From Herbaspirillum sp. meg3 (GTDB lineage Bacteria > Pseudomonadota > Gammaproteobacteria > Burkholderiales > Burkholderiaceae_D): 64,000 nucleotides of DNA. The position numbers and the translations under genes were made by a program. The notes beneath the pieces are model-generated. The model saw only the letters and a list, made by a program, of their open reading frames with translations, had not been told where the DNA came from and did no database searches. The stretch lies in contig NZ_CP022736.1 in assembly GCF_002257565.1 (NCBI RefSeq), forward strand, positions 4,464,001 through 4,528,000. The letters are read 5' to 3'. This document shows, piece by piece, positions 54,997-63,597 of the stretch; positions within the stretch are counted from its first letter, which is position 1; the number at the start of each line of letters is the position of its first letter.

Positions 54997-56796
54997 TCAA
55001 AACCGCTTGAACGATGATTCATCCACTGGATCATCACCGCCATCCAACATCGAGATACGGCTGGGCTTGACGAACTTGGTGCTGATAGCAGGTGGTTCAT
55101 TGACCATTTTTCCCGGCTTACCGTCTGCTTTTTTCAGGGGCGTACGCTTTTCTTCTCCGACCTGGAAGAACAAGATCAGCTCTTGTAACTGCATCGCCTG
55201 CGCACTCATTTCTTCAGAGGTGGAGGACAGTTCTTCGGATGCCGATGCGGTCATCTGGGTGGTCTGCGCCATCTGATGAACGGCATTGTTGATTTGCTCC
55301 AGCCCGGCGGATTGCTCGCGTGAGGCAGCAGAGATTTCCTGCACCAGATCAGCGGTACGCCGGATCGACGGCACCATCTGGTCGAGCAGTCCACCCGCCT
55401 TCTCCGCCAGCATTACGCTGTTCTCCGCCACCGCAATAATTTCCTGTGCAGCAGTCTGCGAACGTTCGGCCAGCTTGCGCACTTCGGCGGCAACGACGGC
55501 AAACCCCTTGCCGTGCTCACCGGCGCGCGCCGCTTCAATCGCAGCATTCAACGCCAGCAAATTGGTTTGATAGGCAATGTCGTCAATGATGCCGATCTTG
55601 CCGGCGATCTGTTTCATGGCCTGTACGGTCTCGCGCACCACTTCGCCGCCCTCGGCCGCCGAATTGGCGGACTTGCTGGCGATGTTATCGGTTACACGTG
55701 CATTTTCGGCGTTCTGGGCGATAGTCGCCGTGATCTCCTCCACCGAAGCGCTCGTCTCTTCGACATTGGATGCCTGTTGCGACGCGTTCTTGCTCAAGGC
55801 TTGCGACGATGCCGATATCTGCTCGGATGCGGATGCCAATGAACTTGCCGTGCCGCTGACGTCGCCAATGACTGCCGTCCATTTGGCGACCATTTGCTGG
55901 GTGCTGTGCAAAACACTGCCGGTATCTTTCGGTGAAACCGGCACTTTAACGGTGAGATCTCCTTCCGCTATCTTGCGCAGTACCATCATGGCGTCTTTAG
56001 GTTCGCCACCCAGTTGCGAACGAATGACGCGGTAGGTGAAGAACAGGCAGACCAGCAACAGCAGCATGGATGCGCTCAGCAGGGAAAAGATCACCAGTTC
56101 CAGTTCCGAATAACGCGCTTGTGCGAGGTGCACACGCTTCTGCGTGCGCTCGTCGACCATGCGCAGGAAATCGTTGATAGGCACCATGACGCGTCCCACC
56201 ATAGAGCGATAGTTCTGATCGAACATCAATTCCTGTGCCATCGCCTGGTTGGGAGCGCCGGTGACCGTAAAATTTCCCGCTCCGTCATCGAACTGCCCCT
56301 TGACGGCATTGAAGGCAGTAATCTCGATTTTAGTCAGCGCATCCGAACTGCTTTTCGCCTCCTGCATCTTCGCCAGTTCCGGACCAGTGAAGCCGGCCTT
56401 CTTCATCAGTTCGATGAGAGGAATAGCCGGGTCGAGCGGCATATTATTGAATTGCTTGGCATTGATCAGATCGAGATTGAAGCGCTCATAATTTTTTGGA
56501 CGCGGACGCTTGCCGTTGAGAATATCGAGCACGATGTAGTAGCGCTCTTCGTCGTTAGGATCACCCGTAGTGACATAAGCGCGTCCGAACTTGGTCAAGT
56601 CCTCTGAATTGCGGCGCATTTCATTGGCCAGCGCAAACGAGTAATAGCGCGATTCATGCGCCTGATCGAGATTGCTGTTGGCTTCCTTGAGCGCGCGCGT
56701 CGCACTGACGATTGACCCCATCAATACGGCCAGCACGATAACCAGCCAGATAAAAAGCTGTCGGATGCTCATTCGTTGCGTCAATCTGTTCTGCAT
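54997..56796 (-). CDS. Methyl-accepting chemotaxis protein (second of operon pair)
   Basis: 599 residues from the ATG at 56796, preceded by AAGGGAG five bases away. Membrane segments near 12-32 and 240-262 enclose a larger ligand domain of about 200 residues containing a conserved NDEERYYIVLDILNGKRPRP stretch and a long flexible region. HAMP, then the signalling hairpin (IDDIAYQTNLLALNAAIEAA, GKGFAVVAAEVRKLAERS) closely resembles that of the neighbouring receptor. The end is DESSFKRF. The two receptors probably share CheA/CheW arrays but sense different cues. Confidence 0.93.
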   Translation of the reverse strand: MQNRLTQRMSIRQLFIWLVIVLAVLMGSIVSATRALKEANSNLDQAHESRYYSFALANEMRRNSEDLTKFGRAYVTTGDPNDEERYYIVLDILNGKRPRPKNYERFNLDLINAKQFNNMPLDPAIPLIELMKKAGFTGPELAKMQEAKSSSDALTKIEITAFNAVKGQFDDGAGNFTVTGAPNQAMAQELMFDQNYRSMVGRVMVPINDFLRMVDERTQKRVHLAQARYSELELVIFSLLSASMLLLLVCLFFTYRVIRSQLGGEPKDAMMVLRKIAEGDLTVKVPVSPKDTGSVLHSTQQMVAKWTAVIGDVSGTASSLASASEQISASSQALSKNASQQASNVEETSASVEEITATIAQNAENARVTDNIASKSANSAAEGGEVVRETVQAMKQIAGKIGIIDDIAYQTNLLALNAAIEAARAGEHGKGFAVVAAEVRKLAERSQTAAQEIIAVAENSVMLAEKAGGLLDQMVPSIRRTADLVQEISAASREQSAGLEQINNAVHQMAQTTQMTASASEELSSTSEEMSAQAMQLQELILFFQVGEEKRTPLKKADGKPGKMVNEPPAISTKFVKPSRISMLDGGDDPVDESSFKRF

Positions 56797-56928
56797 GACA
56801 ACTCCCTTGTTTCCCATTGCGTTTTTTTCTGACATCGGCAGGGAAGGTTTCCGTGCCGTATGCAATTTATTTCAATTTAACTCGTACCGGCTAACCTGCA
56901 TGCATACCACTCGGTCGCTCGGTGATAT

Positions 56929-59217
56929 TCAGTGACGTTCACCGTACTCCACCCGGCTTTCAGACCGGCGGATGCCGGCCTGCTCCATCTGCCCGGTGTG
57001 GGCGATCAGATGCGGCACATCGAGAATCAGGGCCACGCGCCCATCCCCAAGAATGGTCGACCCGCTCAACCCCTTGACCTTGCTGAACAATTTTCCCAAC
57101 GGCTTGATCACTGCCTGGCATTCGCCGAGAAGGTTGTCGACCAGCAAACCCGCACGCATCTGCCCGTATTGAACGATGACCAGACTCTTGCGAGGCGATT
57201 CCCTGTAGGGCAGATCGAATAGTTCACGCAGCGGAATAAACGGCAATGGTTCGCCGCGCAATGTCACGATATTCTCATGCACCTGATGCGCCGACAGGTT
57301 GATGCATTCGACCACCAGATCCAGCGGAATGACGAAGACCGCTCCACCCACCATGACCTGAAAGCCGGCGATGATGGCGAGTGTCAACGGCAAGCGGATG
57401 CGCACCATCGTGCCCTGCCCCGGGTTACTGAAAATATCAACCTCTCCATGCAGGGAATCGATATTGCGTTTGACAACGTCCATACCGACGCCACGTCCGG
57501 ACAAGGCCGTCACTTGTTCTGCAGTGGAAAATCCCGGCTCGAAAATCAGGCGGAAAATATCCTTGTCCGACAAATTCGTATCACTGGAAATCAGACCTTG
57601 TTGCACTGCCTTGCGCAGGATGCGATCCTTGTCGAGACCACGCCCGTCGTCAAATACTTCGATGACCACACTGCCCGATTCGTGGGTCGCGTTGAGCCGC
57701 AGAACACCGGACTCCGGCTTACCGGCAGCGCGCCGGATTTCGGCAGCCTCAATGCCATGATCCATGGCGTTGCGCACGATGTGCATCAGGGGATCAGAAA
57801 TCTTCTCCACCATCGACTTGTCGAGTTCGGTGTCGGCGCCGGTGACAATCAATTCGATTTCTTTGCCCATCTCGCGCGAGATGTCGCGTACCACGCGTGG
57901 AAAGCGCTGAAACACTTCATTGATTTGCACCATACGTAACGTCAATGCAGCATCCCGGATCTGCTCGACCAGTCCGGAAATAAGCTGCGTCGCTTCTTCG
58001 AAGCGCTGATCTTTTTTGCGCTTGGCAACCAGACTGGCGCCGGCGCCGGCGATCACAAGTTCACCCACCAGATCGATCAGTTGATCGAGCTTGGAGACTT
58101 CAATTTTGATGAATTTTTGTTCCTGGCCTTTTCTATCCTCACCGGATTTCACACGCGCTGGAGAACTTCCGCCAGGCGCGGCGTGCGGCGCCAGTTCGAA
58201 CGTACCGGTCTTCGCATTGGCGGCAGGCGCCGTCGCGTTCTCTCCGGATACCGTATCACCGCATGATGTGGACGCATTGCGCAGGGAAGCATATTCAGCT
58301 TCGGTCAATGCCCTCGATTGCAGCAATAGCTGTGCGAGGTGATCGCGCTCCGGCATGCCCGCCAGCCATTGCCGGTAGTCATTCAGCGGAGAGTGGGGAG
58401 CCAGTATCGTGATATCGCTGTCTTCACGCACGAATTCGAAGACGCCTTCAATCGCGCTACGATCAGCAGTGCTGTCAAAACCGATTTCAAATCCGAGATA
58501 ACAACGCTCCGGATCCATTTCGTCAGCCGTCGGCATGGTGTACTCGATGGTGTGCGCATAGACGTTGCGACCCATCGTCATCAGATAGCGTAAGAACGAC
58601 AGCGGATCAAGGCCGTCCTGCAACACATCGGGATTGAACCGCAAGGACAGATGCCAATAAGGATTGGATACGGCAGCTTCGCTGCCATTGTCATTGTCAT
58701 TCCGCTTTGCATCCTGCGCCACTTCTGCCATCGCCGTTGCGGCAGCAGTCACGGCAGCCACAGTCTCGGTCAGACCGGTGGTATCAACAACAGGTGCATT
58801 GGCATTCGCCGTTTCAATGACCGCAATGTGCGCCAGATGCGCATTCAGTGCGGTTTCCAGCTCCGTACGACGCGCCAGATCCGGCTCCTGGTCTTCTTTT
58901 GATTGTTCGATCGCATCGACAAGGTCGCCCATGTAGTCGCCGCAATTGAGCAACAGGGACATCATGTCGTCATCCAGTTTCAGGATTCCGTTGCGTACTT
59001 TATCAAGGACATTTTCCAGCACGTGAGTAAAGCTGACGATGCTGTCGAAGGCAAACAGTCCTGCCGATCCCTTGATGGTGTGTGCGGCACGGAAGATCGC
59101 ATTGATCGCATCCTTGCTGGGACCATCGCTGTCGATCTGCAGCAAGGCTGCTTCCATGGCGACGAGCAGCTCTCGCGCTTCTTGCACCAATGCATCGCGG
59201 GCGGCGTCTTTTTTCAT
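56929..59217 (-). CDS. cheA: Chemotaxis histidine kinase CheA
   Basis: Central kinase of the operon, 762 residues. P1 phosphotransfer domain: His46 in FRAAHTIKGSAGLF. A less conserved segment (about 130-330) takes the place of a classical P2. Dimerisation and ATPase domains follow: IDLVGELVIAG, VRNAMDHGIE, FDDGRGLDKDR and SGRGVGMDVVKRN. The P5 CheW-like domain ends with the GDGRVALILDVPHL segment. Overlaps the STAS gene by four bases. All catalytic motifs look intact. Confidence 0.95.
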   Translation of the reverse strand: MKKDAARDALVQEARELLVAMEAALLQIDSDGPSKDAINAIFRAAHTIKGSAGLFAFDSIVSFTHVLENVLDKVRNGILKLDDDMMSLLLNCGDYMGDLVDAIEQSKEDQEPDLARRTELETALNAHLAHIAVIETANANAPVVDTTGLTETVAAVTAAATAMAEVAQDAKRNDNDNGSEAAVSNPYWHLSLRFNPDVLQDGLDPLSFLRYLMTMGRNVYAHTIEYTMPTADEMDPERCYLGFEIGFDSTADRSAIEGVFEFVREDSDITILAPHSPLNDYRQWLAGMPERDHLAQLLLQSRALTEAEYASLRNASTSCGDTVSGENATAPAANAKTGTFELAPHAAPGGSSPARVKSGEDRKGQEQKFIKIEVSKLDQLIDLVGELVIAGAGASLVAKRKKDQRFEEATQLISGLVEQIRDAALTLRMVQINEVFQRFPRVVRDISREMGKEIELIVTGADTELDKSMVEKISDPLMHIVRNAMDHGIEAAEIRRAAGKPESGVLRLNATHESGSVVIEVFDDGRGLDKDRILRKAVQQGLISSDTNLSDKDIFRLIFEPGFSTAEQVTALSGRGVGMDVVKRNIDSLHGEVDIFSNPGQGTMVRIRLPLTLAIIAGFQVMVGGAVFVIPLDLVVECINLSAHQVHENIVTLRGEPLPFIPLRELFDLPYRESPRKSLVIVQYGQMRAGLLVDNLLGECQAVIKPLGKLFSKVKGLSGSTILGDGRVALILDVPHLIAHTGQMEQAGIRRSESRVEYGERH

Positions 59218-59537
59218 GCGAGCCCCTGGATGGATGGTTGAGTATCGAAGGTGTCCTGCAGATGCAGCATGTCGATCACACTTTGCACCGCGGGACTGAT
59301 TCCGTTGAAAAATAATTGCTTATATTGCAGTGCCGCTTCACGTTTCATCAGCAGCAGTAATTGCAGTCCTGTCGTATCGATTTCATCGACGCCGCTCAGA
59401 TCCACCTCAAGCACATCATCGGCGGCATCAACCACGCCAAGCAGTTGCGGCTTGTACTCGGCCGCCTGGAAAATGGTAAAGCCGCCATTCACCAGGAGTC
59501 GCAAGTGTCCGTCGCGTGTGCTTTGCGTCAAGGGCAT
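59214..59537 (-). CDS. STAS domain protein
   Basis: 107-residue single STAS domain, the fold of anti-sigma factor antagonists. The loop that is phosphorylated in SpoIIAA reads SGVDEIDTTGLQLLLL here, with Thr in the usual Ser position. The start at 59537 is set by AAGGA. Adjacent cheA overlaps by four bases. STAS proteins occur in alternative chemotaxis operons as extra signalling inputs or as partners of the kinase; no anti-sigma factor gene is nearby. Confidence 0.88.
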   Translation of the reverse strand: MPLTQSTRDGHLRLLVNGGFTIFQAAEYKPQLLGVVDAADDVLEVDLSGVDEIDTTGLQLLLLMKREAALQYKQLFFNGISPAVQSVIDMLHLQDTFDTQPSIQGLA

Positions 59538-59548
59538 CGTCTCGTTCC

Positions 59549-59920
59549 TTAAGGGGATACCAGCTTGGCGACTGCTTCGAGCAGTACCGGCGGCAGAAAA
59601 GGCTTGTGCACCCACGCGCGTACGCCGATCGCCTTGCCCTCTTGCTTGCGCGAGTCACCGCTCTCAGTGGTCAGCATTAACACCGGCGTAAATTTGTAGT
59701 TCGGGTTTTGCTTGAGCTCGCGTACAAAACTCAGGCCATCAAGATTCGGCATGTTGACGTCGGAAATCACCAGATTGTATTTGCGACCGTCGAGTTTATT
59801 GAGCCCGTCGCGGCCATCGATGGCTTCTACCACGTCGTAACCTGCGGCCTTCAACGCCATGCTGATGGTCTGACGCAAGCTGAACGAATCATCGACGATC
59901 AAGATAGTCTTCGAACTCAT
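59549..59920 (-). CDS. cheY: CheY-like response regulator
   Basis: 123-residue single receiver domain with Asp10-Asp11 (LIVDDSFSLRQTIS), phospho-Asp54 (VISDVNMPNLDG), Thr in LMLTTESG and Lys in HKPFLPP. The start at 59920 is set by GGGAG; a longer frame is unlikely. It lies 11 bases before the STAS gene and is downstream of the CheZ-like membrane protein, its likely regulator. Confidence 0.93.
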   Translation of the reverse strand: MSSKTILIVDDSFSLRQTISMALKAAGYDVVEAIDGRDGLNKLDGRKYNLVISDVNMPNLDGLSFVRELKQNPNYKFTPVLMLTTESGDSRKQEGKAIGVRAWVHKPFLPPVLLEAVAKLVSP

Positions 59921-60040
59921 TTCAGCGCTCCCGGCCGAAAGATCGTGCCGACATGCAGCGATAGCTGCGGCCGTGACCGTCTCTGCGAATTGCGCTTCAG
60001 AAAATCTGTTTTTATCAACTTTTGCATGCATGTCACCCTC

Positions 60041-61141
60041 TTAGAAGAAATCAACTTGCGATTGCATTGATTTGTTGGCCTGTTGACCTGCGTGTATCTG
60101 GCGCTGCTCTTGCGTGGTATAGGTCTTTTCAAGATCGGCCAGCCACGTCTGCCGATCAGGCAAGATCTGCGCTTGTTCAACCAGCTCCACCAGCTTGACC
60201 ATATCGAGCTGCACGTGATCAAGTATCTGACTGATGCGATCCTGGAATTGCAGATTGACGAGGATGTCGCAAACTTCCTGATCGACTTCCCGATTCTCTT
60301 CTTCCAACTGGCCGACGGTGCCACTGAGCTTGAATGCAGACTCGCGGAAATCGGCGATGACGGTAGCGATGACAACGCGCGAATCGTCCATCATGCGGGT
60401 GGCGTCGTTATCGAGCTGATTGGCCGACACCAGCGCGGTGTGTATCTGCTGCTGCACGTTTTTGGTCTTGCTGATGATTTTCTGGCCCGCCTCTGCGGAA
60501 CGCGCTGCCAATTCAGTCCAGCTGTGCTCGTCGGAGAACAAATCCGTGACGCCGGTACGACCGGCGATCTGTTCGACTTCCTGCGCCAATTGACGGATAT
60601 CTTCGTTGTGCTGCCCCAGTATCTCTATCTTGCGCAGCAGACTGTCGCGCGTAGACAAGACTTGCTCCAATGCTTCTGCGACACCACCAAGTTGCTGCGC
60701 CGCTTTCTGAATGACTTGCAGCACGTCGCCATTCTTGCCGCCTTCGGCGAGACTCACTGCACCGCCAAGGCGTTGGTGAATTCCGACAAAACGCTGCGTC
60801 AGTTTGTCGATCGCCTCCTGCGTCTGCGCGCGGGCCAGTTGAACATTGTTGCGCCAGACCGGCACCACGCCTTGCAACAACTCCGGTGACACCACGTATG
60901 TTGCCGTCGAGCCGGTTGCGCTTATATCCGCAGTGATGTCGGTGCTCCTGGCGGACGCCACAGCTGTGGCGACGGCAGAAGCATCGGCCTCAGCCGAGTT
61001 GTCTTTGCCAGTCAGCGCCCATGCAGCAGCGGCGATGAGCAGTCCGGCTATCAAGCCTTGCCACCATCTCGGCGCCAACAAAGCCAGCAAAAGCGCATTG
61101 ATCCCCCAGATCAATAGCACGGCTTGGTATTTCGGCTTCAC
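60041..61141 (-). CDS. Membrane-anchored CheZ-like protein (putative CheY-P phosphatase)
   Basis: 366-residue protein, first gene of the operon. Two adjacent N-terminal membrane segments (VLLIWGINALLLALLAP and GLIAGLLIAAAAWAL) leave a long cytoplasmic helical part. Near residue 298 it has LQFQDRISQILDHV. This aligns with the E. coli CheZ active-site helix FQDLTGQV, including Asp143 and Gln147 (here Asp301 and Gln305). The C-terminus SQVDFF also resembles the CheY-binding tail of CheZ. It would usually be annotated as a methyl-accepting chemotaxis protein, but has no receptor signalling hairpin. No other phosphatase gene is in the operon. Functional assignment is inference. Confidence 0.75.
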   Translation of the reverse strand: MKPKYQAVLLIWGINALLLALLAPRWWQGLIAGLLIAAAAWALTGKDNSAEADASAVATAVASARSTDITADISATGSTATYVVSPELLQGVVPVWRNNVQLARAQTQEAIDKLTQRFVGIHQRLGGAVSLAEGGKNGDVLQVIQKAAQQLGGVAEALEQVLSTRDSLLRKIEILGQHNEDIRQLAQEVEQIAGRTGVTDLFSDEHSWTELAARSAEAGQKIISKTKNVQQQIHTALVSANQLDNDATRMMDDSRVVIATVIADFRESAFKLSGTVGQLEEENREVDQEVCDILVNLQFQDRISQILDHVQLDMVKLVELVEQAQILPDRQTWLADLEKTYTTQEQRQIHAGQQANKSMQSQVDFF

Positions 61142-61480
61142 GGTATCCCAATCAGAATGTTTGATTTTTTACAGCTACGACGAACCAGGCCTCCCAGCAC
61201 GGGTCCACATGCATTAACGGCAACAATTCATCGGTTTTTTATACATTCATCACGATTTATTCTTTACCTTGAATTGCAATATAGCAACATAATCTCAACC
61301 ATCTTTGCCGGCTGAAGATAGATACCCTGACTCTGCACACACTTCGCCCAATTTTATTCATCTCTTATTTTGGGGTGCGCATCTCTTGGTCTGTCGGGGG
61401 AATAGAGGCAGAATTCAGCTTGATTTGTCAAAGTAAATTTTTCCATCAAGAAATATTCACTTCTCTTAACGAATATACGT
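61142..61480. other. Divergent region chemotaxis operon / DUF486 gene
   Basis: 339 AT-richer bases. It must contain the chemotaxis operon promoter on the minus strand. A minus-strand CCGATGAA near 61225 recalls the sigma-28 -10 element but no TAAA occurs at the right spacing. No gene is supported. Confidence 0.5.
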
Positions 61481-61828
61481 ATGCAAATCCCTGTCGCATT
61501 TCAGACCGTCGGCTTGCTGGCGCTGTCCAATATTTTCATGACCATCGCCTGGTATGGTCACCTCAAGAGCCTTGCTTCCAAGCCTTGGTGGATCGCTGCG
61601 CTGATCAGTTGGTCAATCGCGCTCTTCGAATATCTGTTGCAAGTGCCGGCCAATCGCATCGGCTATACACAGTTCAGCCTGGCGCAACTGAAGATCATGC
61701 AAGAGGCCATCACGCTGACCGTGTTCGTTCCCTTTGCAATGATTTACATGAACCAGCCGTTCAAACTGGACTATGTCTGGGCGGCGTTGTGCCTGGTGGG
61801 TGCGGTGTATTTCATCTTCCGCAGCTGA
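61481..61828 (+). CDS. DUF486 family membrane protein
   Basis: 115-residue protein with four hydrophobic segments, matching the DUF486 group of small membrane proteins related to EmrE-type drug/metabolite transporters. Landmarks: FMTIAWYGHLK, FEYLLQVPANRIGY, LKIMQEAITLTVF and AALCLVGAVYFIFRS. No ribosome site is evident before the ATG. Substrate unknown. It lies between the chemotaxis operon and the deoxynucleoside kinase and has no clear functional partner here. Confidence 0.9.
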   Translation: MQIPVAFQTVGLLALSNIFMTIAWYGHLKSLASKPWWIAALISWSIALFEYLLQVPANRIGYTQFSLAQLKIMQEAITLTVFVPFAMIYMNQPFKLDYVWAALCLVGAVYFIFRS

Positions 61829-61983
61829 CGGCTCCTTTAACCGCGCATAGGGCAACGCATACCGCAGCGCGAATCTCTGACGTCTCGCTGACAGCATCGC
61901 GTCAATCTCCTACAATGCGGGCTCACCATGTGGCGCCAACTGGTCCCAATGGTGCCGAATGAAATTACCTGCCAAGAGCGAGA

Positions 61984-62625
61984 ATGGATTTAGAAAGCTA
62001 CAAATACATCGTCGTGGAAGGCCCCATTGGGGTCGGCAAAACGACCCTGACCCGCAAGCTGGCCGAACATCTCGGTGCGCAGGCTGTGCTGGAGCAGCCG
62101 CAGGAAAATCCTTTCCTGGAAAAGTTCTATCGCGATGCCGCGCGCTATGCCTTGCAGACACAGATGTTCTTCCTGTTCCAGCGCATTCAGCAATTGCAGG
62201 AGCTGGCGCAGTCGGATCTTTTTCACACGCGTTTCGTCGGCGATTTTTTGCTGGAAAAAGATCCTCTGTTTGCGCGCCTGACGCTAGCTGATGAAGAGTT
62301 GAAACTTTACGAACAGCTCTATCAGCACATGCGTCCGCACGCTGTTCAGCCGGATCTGGTGATCTATCTGCAGGCGCCGGTGGACACATTGGTGGAACGT
62401 ATCAAGAAGCGCGGCATCCCGATGGAAGCATCGATCTCGCCCGATTACCTGCAACGCCTGTGTGACAGTTACAGTCGTTTTTTTTACAACTACGATGCTG
62501 CGCCACTGCTGATCGTCAACAACGAGCACATGAACATGGCCGAGCGGGAAGAAGATTTCCAGCAGCTGTTGTCGCACATCGTTGAAATGCGCGGCAAGCG
62601 CGCCTTTCTGAACCGAGGAGAATAA
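61984..62625 (+). CDS. Deoxyadenosine/deoxyguanosine kinase family protein
   Basis: 213-residue deoxynucleoside kinase. P-loop VVEGPIGVGKTTLTRKLAEHLG near residue 10, the substrate-binding LEKFYRDAARYALQTQMFFLFQR segment near 45, FLLEKDPLF with the DRS-like catalytic region, and the lid RIKKRGIPMEASIS near 140. It phosphorylates deoxypurine nucleosides in salvage; exact specificity cannot be read. Its stop lies two bases before the panB start. The GAGCGAGA before the ATG is an acceptable ribosome site. Confidence 0.92.
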   Translation: MDLESYKYIVVEGPIGVGKTTLTRKLAEHLGAQAVLEQPQENPFLEKFYRDAARYALQTQMFFLFQRIQQLQELAQSDLFHTRFVGDFLLEKDPLFARLTLADEELKLYEQLYQHMRPHAVQPDLVIYLQAPVDTLVERIKKRGIPMEASISPDYLQRLCDSYSRFFYNYDAAPLLIVNNEHMNMAEREEDFQQLLSHIVEMRGKRAFLNRGE

Positions 62626-62626
62626 T

Positions 62627-63460
62627 TTGGCAGCCTACCTGCAAGATGCACCCACACCCGCAGCGCGCAAAAAACAAGTCACTGTCCACACGCTGCAGGC
62701 GATGCGCGACAAAGGTGAAAAAATCAGCATGCTGACCTGTTACGACGCCAGCTTCTCGGCGCTGATGGATCGCAGCGGCGTTGATACCGTACTCATCGGC
62801 GATTCACTCGGCATGGTCTGCCAAGGTCATCAATCCACACTGCCGGTGACGATCGCCGACATCGCGTATCACACAGCCAGCGTAGCGCGTGGCAACCAGA
62901 CCATGCTGATCGTCTCGGACATGCCGTTCGGTACTTATGCCACGCCGGTGGCGGCCTTCGATAATGCCGTCAAGCTGATGCAAGCGGGTGCGCACATGGT
63001 GAAACTGGAAGGCGGCGCGTGGCTTGCCGACACGATTCGCCTGCTGACCGAACGCGGCATTCCGGTCTGTGCACATCTTGGACTGACCCCGCAGTCGGTG
63101 CATCAGATGGGCGGCTATAAAGTGCAAGGCAAGACGCTGGAAGGTGCAGAGCTCTTGCACGCCGATGCCAAGGCCGTGCAGGCAGCAGGTGCGTCATTGC
63201 TGGTTTTGGAAGCGATCCCAGCAACACTGGGCGCCGAGGTGACGGCGCAATTGCACATTCCCACCATCGGCATCGGCGCTGGCGTCGATTGCTCCGGCCA
63301 GGTGCTGGTGATGCATGACATGCTGGGTGTGTTCCCAGGACACAAAGCAAAATTTGTGAAAAATTTCATGGACGGCGCAGCCAGTGTGGAAGATGCCGTG
63401 CGCGCTTATGTAGCGGCCGTGCGCGACCAGAGTTTTCCTGCGGCAGAACATTGTTTCTAA
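62627..63460 (+). CDS. panB: 3-methyl-2-oxobutanoate hydroxymethyltransferase
   Basis: First committed enzyme of pantothenate biosynthesis; adds a hydroxymethyl group from methylene-tetrahydrofolate to 2-oxoisovalerate. The 277-residue protein shows KISMLTCYDASFSALMDRSGVD, LIGDSLGMVCQGH, MVKLEGGAWL, HLGLTPQSVHQMGGYKVQG and TIGIGAGVDCSGQVLVMHDMLG, all standard. The start is TTG at 62627, preceded by GAGGAG with good spacing. A strong terminator follows. Folate supply links it to folK upstream. Confidence 0.96.
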   Translation: MAAYLQDAPTPAARKKQVTVHTLQAMRDKGEKISMLTCYDASFSALMDRSGVDTVLIGDSLGMVCQGHQSTLPVTIADIAYHTASVARGNQTMLIVSDMPFGTYATPVAAFDNAVKLMQAGAHMVKLEGGAWLADTIRLLTERGIPVCAHLGLTPQSVHQMGGYKVQGKTLEGAELLHADAKAVQAAGASLLVLEAIPATLGAEVTAQLHIPTIGIGAGVDCSGQVLVMHDMLGVFPGHKAKFVKNFMDGAASVEDAVRAYVAAVRDQSFPAAEHCF

Positions 63461-63514
63461 GCCGAAGCGAAACTAATGCCGATGCTGAGTCCGAACAGAC
63501 AAGCAATCAAACGG

Positions 63515-63555
63515 AAAAAAAAAGCCTGCATGATGATCTTCATGCAGGCTTTTTT
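63515..63555 (+). terminator. Rho-independent terminator of panB
   Basis: Arms AAAGCCTGCATGA (63521-63533) and TCATGCAGGCTTT (63540-63552) with a six-base loop, preceded by nine A and followed by T bases. It can also end the convergent carbonic anhydrase gene. Confidence 0.9.
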
Positions 63556-63597
63556 CATCGGCGATCAGAGATCTACTCGCTGATCAGTCATCCATGA

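Noticed and set aside
53332..56796. CheR-tethering pentapeptide (NWETF type) at receptor C-termini
   Set aside because: Ends are VLSDV and SFKRF; neither has the Trp-x-x-Phe pattern.
61142..61480. Sigma-28 promoter for the chemotaxis operon
   Set aside because: A CCGATGAA-like -10 exists on the minus strand but the nearest TAAA is about five bases too far.
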